From Ophioceras dolichostomum (taxonomy: Eukaryota > Ascomycota > Sordariomycetes > Magnaporthales > Ophioceraceae), in contig PYST01000030.1 of NCBI GenBank assembly GCA_003049485.1, positions 131,164-195,163 of the forward strand: a stretch of 64,000 nt of DNA, given 5' to 3'. Shown here one piece after another: positions 59,535-64,000 of this stretch (the first letter of the stretch is position 1; each line of letters starts with the position of its first letter). The notes beneath the pieces were generated by a model. It worked only from the letters and a program-made list of their open reading frames with translations, did no database searches and was not told the origin of the DNA. A program made the position numbers and the translations under genes.

Positions 59535-62500
59535 CTAGGCACTAACGATTTGAATCGGCGGCGGGCTGGACAGCTGTGGCTGCTGCTGCTGCTTTTGCGG
59601 CTGAGACAGCGCCGGGCTGCTGCTGCTGCCGCCCTGCTGATCGGCAGAAGAGACGACAACGGGCTTCTCCTTCTCCATCTCGTCGTTGTCCTCACGCTGC
59701 TGATCTTCCTCTTCCTCCCGAGTCACCTCGGCAGACGACGAAGACCTCAGCCGCTGCTGCTGAGTGGCGGCGGTAGTAGGCGATGATGGCGATGATGGTC
59801 CCCTCGGCTCGGGGGTGTAGAAGCGCGTGTGCGGCGGAGACGACCCGGGGAGGCTGCTGCCGGTGCCGGTCGGGCTGAGGAACTCGTCGTCGTTGTCCTT
59901 CGTCGAGTCCTCCGCGCCAGCATCGTCGTCGTCGTCCTCCTCCTCTTCGTCCTCGACAACGCTACGAGTGACACTGCTAATGCTGCTCGCATCATCATCT
60001 TCGTCATCCTCCTCGTCCTCTCGTCCCGCCGGCATCATGGGCATCTTCCCCTTCACAAACCGGCTGCCGCCGTTGCCGTTGTTGCCGTGGCCATTATTGC
60101 CGTTGCTCTCCTCCTCGTCCGAGTCATGCTCAATAGGCGGCAAGGGAGTCCTCCTACCCTCGGAGAAGCTAACGGCCGCATCGCTGTCCACATCCCCCCC
60201 GTCCGGCAGGGACAAATTGCCGCCCGACCGGCTCGCCACCACGGCCGCGGCGGCCGCGGCCTGAGCGGACGAGTACTTCCGGTGCAGCTCCCTGAAGCTG
60301 CGGGCCGTGGCCGTGCTGGCGCTCGCGGCGGACTCGCGCCTCTCGACGTCCCGGGGCGACTGGAGCGCGGCGCGGAAGTCGGCGATCTGCTGCTGCTGCT
60401 GCGCGGAACCGTCGCTAGTGGTGATAGTGGTGACATCCGAAGAGTCTTCACCAGCACCGCCAATGCCAATGCCACCAAAACTAACCCCATGGGGCGACGG
60501 CGGTCCTCCTCCCCCCTGGTGTCCCTGATGAGGAGTGCTGTGTGTCTGTTGTTGAGGGGTCTGCAGCGTCTTACGCGAACGACCCAGCTCCGGTGACAGG
60601 ATGCCCTGCAGGTCACCGCCGAAGTTGATAACAGACGCCTTCTTGCCGTGCACAACGAACGATCCGGACCCGCGCGAGAGCACGTCCGTGGTGGGGCTGC
60701 CGCCGCTGCCGTCCCGCGACAGCTCGTCGTCGATGTTGTTATGGTGGTGATGATGGTGGCCGTGGCCGTGGGTGTGGGAGTGAGAGTGGGAGCCGTTGGA
60801 CGTCACCTGGGCCATCGCCGGCGACGTGATGTCCTTGCTCTTCCGGCTGCCGCGGTGTGACAGGTGGCCTGCGCCCTCGCGGAGTGTCCGCTGCAGACTC
60901 CGCCGGATCTTGCTGCGGTCCTGCTTGCCGTCGGCCTGCTGCTGCTGCTGACTTCCCCTGCGCTCTCGAGAGTCGGCGGCGTCACCGCCGTTATCCACTG
61001 CCGTCGCCGCGGGCGAGGCTATGCCGTCAGCCGACGTGGTTGTTGCGTCGATGAGCCCGGCTCGCTCTAGCAGGGCCCTCTCAGTAGCATCCACTTCGTC
61101 ACTCTGCTTGTCGGTGGGCTGTTGCTGAGCAGCAGCAGCAACAGCTTGCTCGGCCACGGGCGTCGTCACCGCTGCTACCGAAGCAACAGTGGGAACGGAG
61201 CCCGAGCTGGTGAGCTTCCGCGACGGCGACGCTCCGTGGGACCGCGAGGCCGAGGACACCGCGCTCGACACCGAGGCCTTGCGGAGGCTGACCCGGTCGA
61301 AGCCGAGTCCAGGCAGATCCCACGAGTTGTGGTGCCGGTGGTGGTGGGCTTGCGGGCCGGCACTCGTGGGCGGCGTCTTGAACTCGTCTGTCTCCGGCGT
61401 GCTAACGTCCTCTGGGCCTGCTGTCGGGATCAGCCCGCCGCTGCCGACACTGGGCTGCGAAGGAGAAACATGAATGGCAGACTTTGGACTTTGCTGTGCG
61501 GCAGCGACCACGGCGGTCGAAGAACTGGCCTTAGAGTCCTCCCGACCAAGAGGAGACGTGGTGTTATCAGCGGGGTTGGGCGGAAGCCCGAGCAGCTGGC
61601 GTTCCTCCTCGAGGTCCATCAGCAGGATGTCGCGGTGGCACTTCAGCCGCCAGATCTCCATGCGGGTCCACTTCAGCTGGGCGGCCATCCTCGCGGCAGC
61701 CAGCAGGATGGCGTCGCGTGTCTTGGGCTGGATGGGCGACATGATCTGCAGGTGCCTGGCGTTGGTCAGATGGTCCTCCAACTTCGCCTCCTCGGCCTGC
61801 AGGCGCTTGTCGGCCTCGGCCACGCGCTGGAACATTATCTGGCGGCGGGCGTCGAGGATGTCCTGGGCCATCTTGGGGTCGATGCGGCTCCTCGCGATGG
61901 TTACCTCGCCCGTCGGCGTCTGCACCACCGACTGAGACGACTGGGACGAGCCGGACTCGAGGCGGCGGATGGCCCTGCGGCCCTGGCCGTCGTAGCCCGC
62001 GCCCACGACGCCCCTCATGCGCACGCCCGACGTGCGGAAGGCGGCGGCGTAGTTCAGCTTGGCCAGCCAGTCGTTCAGCTCCTCCTCGTTGTCGGCCAGC
62101 AGCACCTCCTCCGAGCCCCCGTGCCTAACGTAGACGAAGGCGTTCTTGTGCTTCCTGTACGACGAGTCGAGCAGGGCCACGGCGCCGTCCGTCGACATGA
62201 GCGCGTCCGGCTTGAAGTGCTCGAGCGGGGGCTGGAATATCACGGGGATGCCGTCATGGCCGTGGCGGATGTGCGTCTCGAGCTGGTGCATCAGGCTCTT
62301 GATCCAGTTGGTGTTGCGGAAGAAGTACAGCTGCGCGCCCGTGAGGATGGCGCCCCACTCCTGCCACGGCGACCGCGTCTTCTTCTTCTTGACGTCCTTG
62401 CGCCACAGCAGCCCGACCTTGGTGATCTTGATGTCGACGATGCCCGGGTGTGCCTCCTCGGGGTTGGTGGCCGTCTTCTCCGTCATGAAGGCGTCCGGCC

Positions 62501-64000
62501 GCGAGCGCGCAGACACGATCTGGAGCACCCCCGTCTTGAAGAAGGTCTTCTGCAGCTCCTGAAGGTTGAGGCTCTTGGCCGTGCCCAGATAGCTGTAACT
62601 GTCGTCCAGGTGCATCACGTCCTTGAGGTTGGGCCGCAGGATGTCGAGCTTGTTGTCGATGATCAGCGTGTACGGGTCGATCGGCTCCTTGGTCGCCCGC
62701 TTGACCGGGTCCGCGTTGCCGCCCACGCCCAGGAACAGCGACGGCTTCTTCTTGGCCTTGTGCGCCACTATGCGCTCGCCGTTGATGTCAAGGTCGTCCT
62801 CTACGTGGATGAAGGGCGTGTACGTGATGTTGTCGTAGAAGCACTCGAGGATGTCGTCGAACACGCCCTCGCCGCGCGTGTTCTTCAGGTAGTCCGGCTT
62901 CTGCATCTTGTGCTTGTTGTTCTTGTTGAACACGTCCGTGTGCAGGATCAGTAGCGAGAAGGCGATGAAGTAGGCCTGGTCGGGCCCGGTGTAGATGCCA
63001 GGGTTGCACTCGTGGTAGCGGTTAGCAAACGCCTGCAGGCAGCGGTCGATCTGCTGCGTCTCCTTCGGAAGCTCCGCCTCCATGAGCAGCTTCCGTATCG
63101 ACATGTCCATGGGGTCGCCGAAGAAGCTGAACCCGCGCATGTAGCTCCTCAGCACTGCCTGCGAGAACGGGTCGGCACTCTTTGACAGCGCACTGGCGAT
63201 CACGCTGCGGCTGACAACCGCCTCAAGCCTCGCCAGATACTTCACCGGTGTGTCATCCTCGCGCCGCTCCGGCAGGATGACCGAGTCCCGAGCCAGCTGG
63301 ATCGAGTTGTTTTTCGACGCGCTGGAGGCTGGCGTGGCTGGGGTGAGTGTCCCATGCCTGCCTGACATGTCCGAGTTCTGGCGCAGCTTGTTGAGGCCGA
63401 GGAGGTCCCCGAAACTCTTCCGGCCGGTCGAGGTTGAGGTCCTCGTCGTTGGCGGTGCCAAGCGGTCGTCCATTGAGTCCCTCCCGAGTGAGCTCATGGT
63501 AGAAGATCGGCCTCTGAGGTTCAGCGGACCCCTGGTCGGTGACGATTGTCCCGAGTTCCTCGAGTTCGGCCGGAAAAGAGCGGTGGCAGGAGACACAGCA
63601 GGCTTGTTCAGCACTGGCACGCTGGGCACGCTTGGAATAGGGCCGCCGGCGCCAGGAAGACCGCCACCTCCTCTTCTAGAAGACGCTGGCCTGGACGGAG
63701 TCGGTGTGTTCGGGGTGGCGGCCCTCGCAGGGTCGTCATGATGTGGCATGGAAGAGAGCGATGTGGCAGACGCGCCTCCAGTAGGTGGTGCCTGTGAATT
63801 CGCCTTTTGGAGATGGGCAATAGGAAACAATGGCGCTGGCTGCTTGTGTCTCCGGCGCGGTAGGCGGAAGAAGGTCGTGGTCGTGTGGACGGTGTGGGTA
63901 GTCGTTGTTGTGCTGCCGTACACCCGGTCACCGGAGCTCCCGTCAGACCTTGATGACTCGGACAGCCTGTTGAAAGGCAAAGGAAGGCCATTGCTCTCGC
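59535..64000 (-). CDS. SYT1: Sec7-PH ARF guanine-nucleotide exchange factor, SYT1 type (5' end missing)
   Basis: The frame is open to the right edge without an ATG, so the start, or an upstream exon, lies outside. At least 1480 residues are present. The order is a disordered Ser/Pro/Thr N-terminus; a Sec7 domain (about 63290-62790) with the catalytic glutamate codon at 63061-63063 in AELPKETQQIDR; then a PH domain (about 62460-62050: KVGLLWRKDVKKKKT, WGAILTGAQLYFF, FVYVRHGGSEEVLLADNEEELNDWLAKLNYA); then a short coiled-coil-like part (ARRQIMFQRVAEADKRLQAEEAKLEDHL) and a disordered tail of several hundred residues with His-rich, Gln-rich and acidic runs. Yeast Syt1 activates Arl1 at the trans-Golgi; the activity here is inferred from that family. 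The stop is TAG at 59535-59537. Long + strand ORFs across this gene are shadows. Confidence 0.9.
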   Translation of the reverse strand, partial: ESNGLPLPFNRLSESSRSDGSSGDRVYGSTTTTTHTVHTTTTFFRLPRRRHKQPAPLFPIAHLQKANSQAPPTGGASATSLSSMPHHDDPARAATPNTPTPSRPASSRRGGGGLPGAGGPIPSVPSVPVLNKPAVSPATALFRPNSRNSGQSSPTRGPLNLRGRSSTMSSLGRDSMDDRLAPPTTRTSTSTGRKSFGDLLGLNKLRQNSDMSGRHGTLTPATPASSASKNNSIQLARDSVILPERREDDTPVKYLARLEAVVSRSVIASALSKSADPFSQAVLRSYMRGFSFFGDPMDMSIRKLLMEAELPKETQQIDRCLQAFANRYHECNPGIYTGPDQAYFIAFSLLILHTDVFNKNNKHKMQKPDYLKNTRGEGVFDDILECFYDNITYTPFIHVEDDLDINGERIVAHKAKKKPSLFLGVGGNADPVKRATKEPIDPYTLIIDNKLDILRPNLKDVMHLDDSYSYLGTAKSLNLQELQKTFFKTGVLQIVSARSRPDAFMTEKTATNPEEAHPGIVDIKITKVGLLWRKDVKKKKTRSPWQEWGAILTGAQLYFFRNTNWIKSLMHQLETHIRHGHDGIPVIFQPPLEHFKPDALMSTDGAVALLDSSYRKHKNAFVYVRHGGSEEVLLADNEEELNDWLAKLNYAAAFRTSGVRMRGVVGAGYDGQGRRAIRRLESGSSQSSQSVVQTPTGEVTIARSRIDPKMAQDILDARRQIMFQRVAEADKRLQAEEAKLEDHLTNARHLQIMSPIQPKTRDAILLAAARMAAQLKWTRMEIWRLKCHRDILLMDLEEERQLLGLPPNPADNTTSPLGREDSKASSSTAVVAAAQQSPKSAIHVSPSQPSVGSGGLIPTAGPEDVSTPETDEFKTPPTSAGPQAHHHRHHNSWDLPGLGFDRVSLRKASVSSAVSSASRSHGASPSRKLTSSGSVPTVASVAAVTTPVAEQAVAAAAQQQPTDKQSDEVDATERALLERAGLIDATTTSADGIASPAATAVDNGGDAADSRERRGSQQQQQADGKQDRSKIRRSLQRTLREGAGHLSHRGSRKSKDITSPAMAQVTSNGSHSHSHTHGHGHHHHHHNNIDDELSRDGSGGSPTTDVLSRGSGSFVVHGKKASVINFGGDLQGILSPELGRSRKTLQTPQQQTHSTPHQGHQGGGGPPSPHGVSFGGIGIGGAGEDSSDVTTITTSDGSAQQQQQIADFRAALQSPRDVERRESAASASTATARSFRELHRKYSSAQAAAAAAVVASRSGGNLSLPDGGDVDSDAAVSFSEGRRTPLPPIEHDSDEEESNGNNGHGNNGNGGSRFVKGKMPMMPAGREDEEDDEDDDASSISSVTRSVVEDEEEEDDDDDAGAEDSTKDNDDEFLSPTGTGSSLPGSSPPHTRFYTPEPRGPSSPSSPTTAATQQQRLRSSSSAEVTREEEEDQQREDNDEMEKEKPVVVSSADQQGGSSSSPALSQPQKQQQQPQLSSPPPIQIVSA

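Noticed and set aside
59550..60600. Leu/Ser-rich + strand ORFs over the Sec7 gene tail
   Set aside because: Products of CTG/CTC repeats opposite Gln, Glu and Asp codons of the disordered tail.
61122..62954. 610-codon ORF on the + strand
   Set aside because: It is antisense to the conserved Sec7-PH coding region; no domain, and Arg/Leu/Val/His-biased composition.

Overview
The window is nuclear DNA of a filamentous ascomycete, most likely a sordariomycete and possibly of the Sordariales/Chaetomiaceae. The signs are GC-rich exons interrupted by short (60-200 base) GT-AG introns with CTAAC-type branch sites, an AreA/NIT2 nitrogen regulator, an AA11 chitin-active oxygenase, Gln/His/Gly-rich tracts inside conserved proteins, and a degraded gene whose stop codons all fit C-to-T change, as repeat-induced point mutation (RIP) would leave. 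The species assignment is inference.

Layout, left to right. 1-1187 (+): 3' end of areA/nit-2. 3892-4469 (-): ribosomal protein eS30, with a 5-base exon. 4903-5977 (+): WBP11-like splicing factor, divergent from eS30. 7028-8602 (+): monocarboxylate-type MFS transporter. 9414-10154 (+): small membrane protein of unknown function. 10494-13102 (-): acetoacetyl-CoA synthetase. 14385-26527 (-): TRA1, the giant pseudokinase of SAGA and NuA4. 27867-29081 (-): secreted AA11 lytic polysaccharide monooxygenase with a C-terminal X278-type module. 29082-34235: gene-poor. 34236-35117 (-): AIG2/gamma-glutamylcyclotransferase-like protein with an 8-base exon. 36413-37321 (+): YIH1/IMPACT. 37830-39463 (-): ACT-domain protein of the CASTOR-like family, convergent with YIH1. 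39464-43590: gene-poor, with a poly-G/N assembly gap. 43591-45603 (-): METTL25-like methyltransferase. 46119-46650 (+): mitochondrial ribosomal protein uS13m, whose first coding exon is only the ATG. 47104-48685 (-): membrane dipeptidase. 49040-52590: two diverged direct repeats around a degraded two-exon pseudogene. 52841-53913 (+): uncharacterised basic protein. 54822-57038 (+): SRP72. 59535-64000 (-): Sec7-PH ARF exchange factor of the SYT1 type, running off the right edge.

Most genes are housekeeping and functionally unrelated. Two links are worth noting. AreA, YIH1 and the CASTOR-like protein all belong to families concerned with nitrogen or amino-acid status, and the last two lie tail to tail. 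eS30, uS13m, SRP72 and YIH1 all serve translation or its control. I see no secondary-metabolite cluster, CRISPR array, rRNA, or convincing tRNA. The most unusual content is the set of micro-exons, which simple ORF calling misses, and the accessory island at 49.0-52.6 kb.
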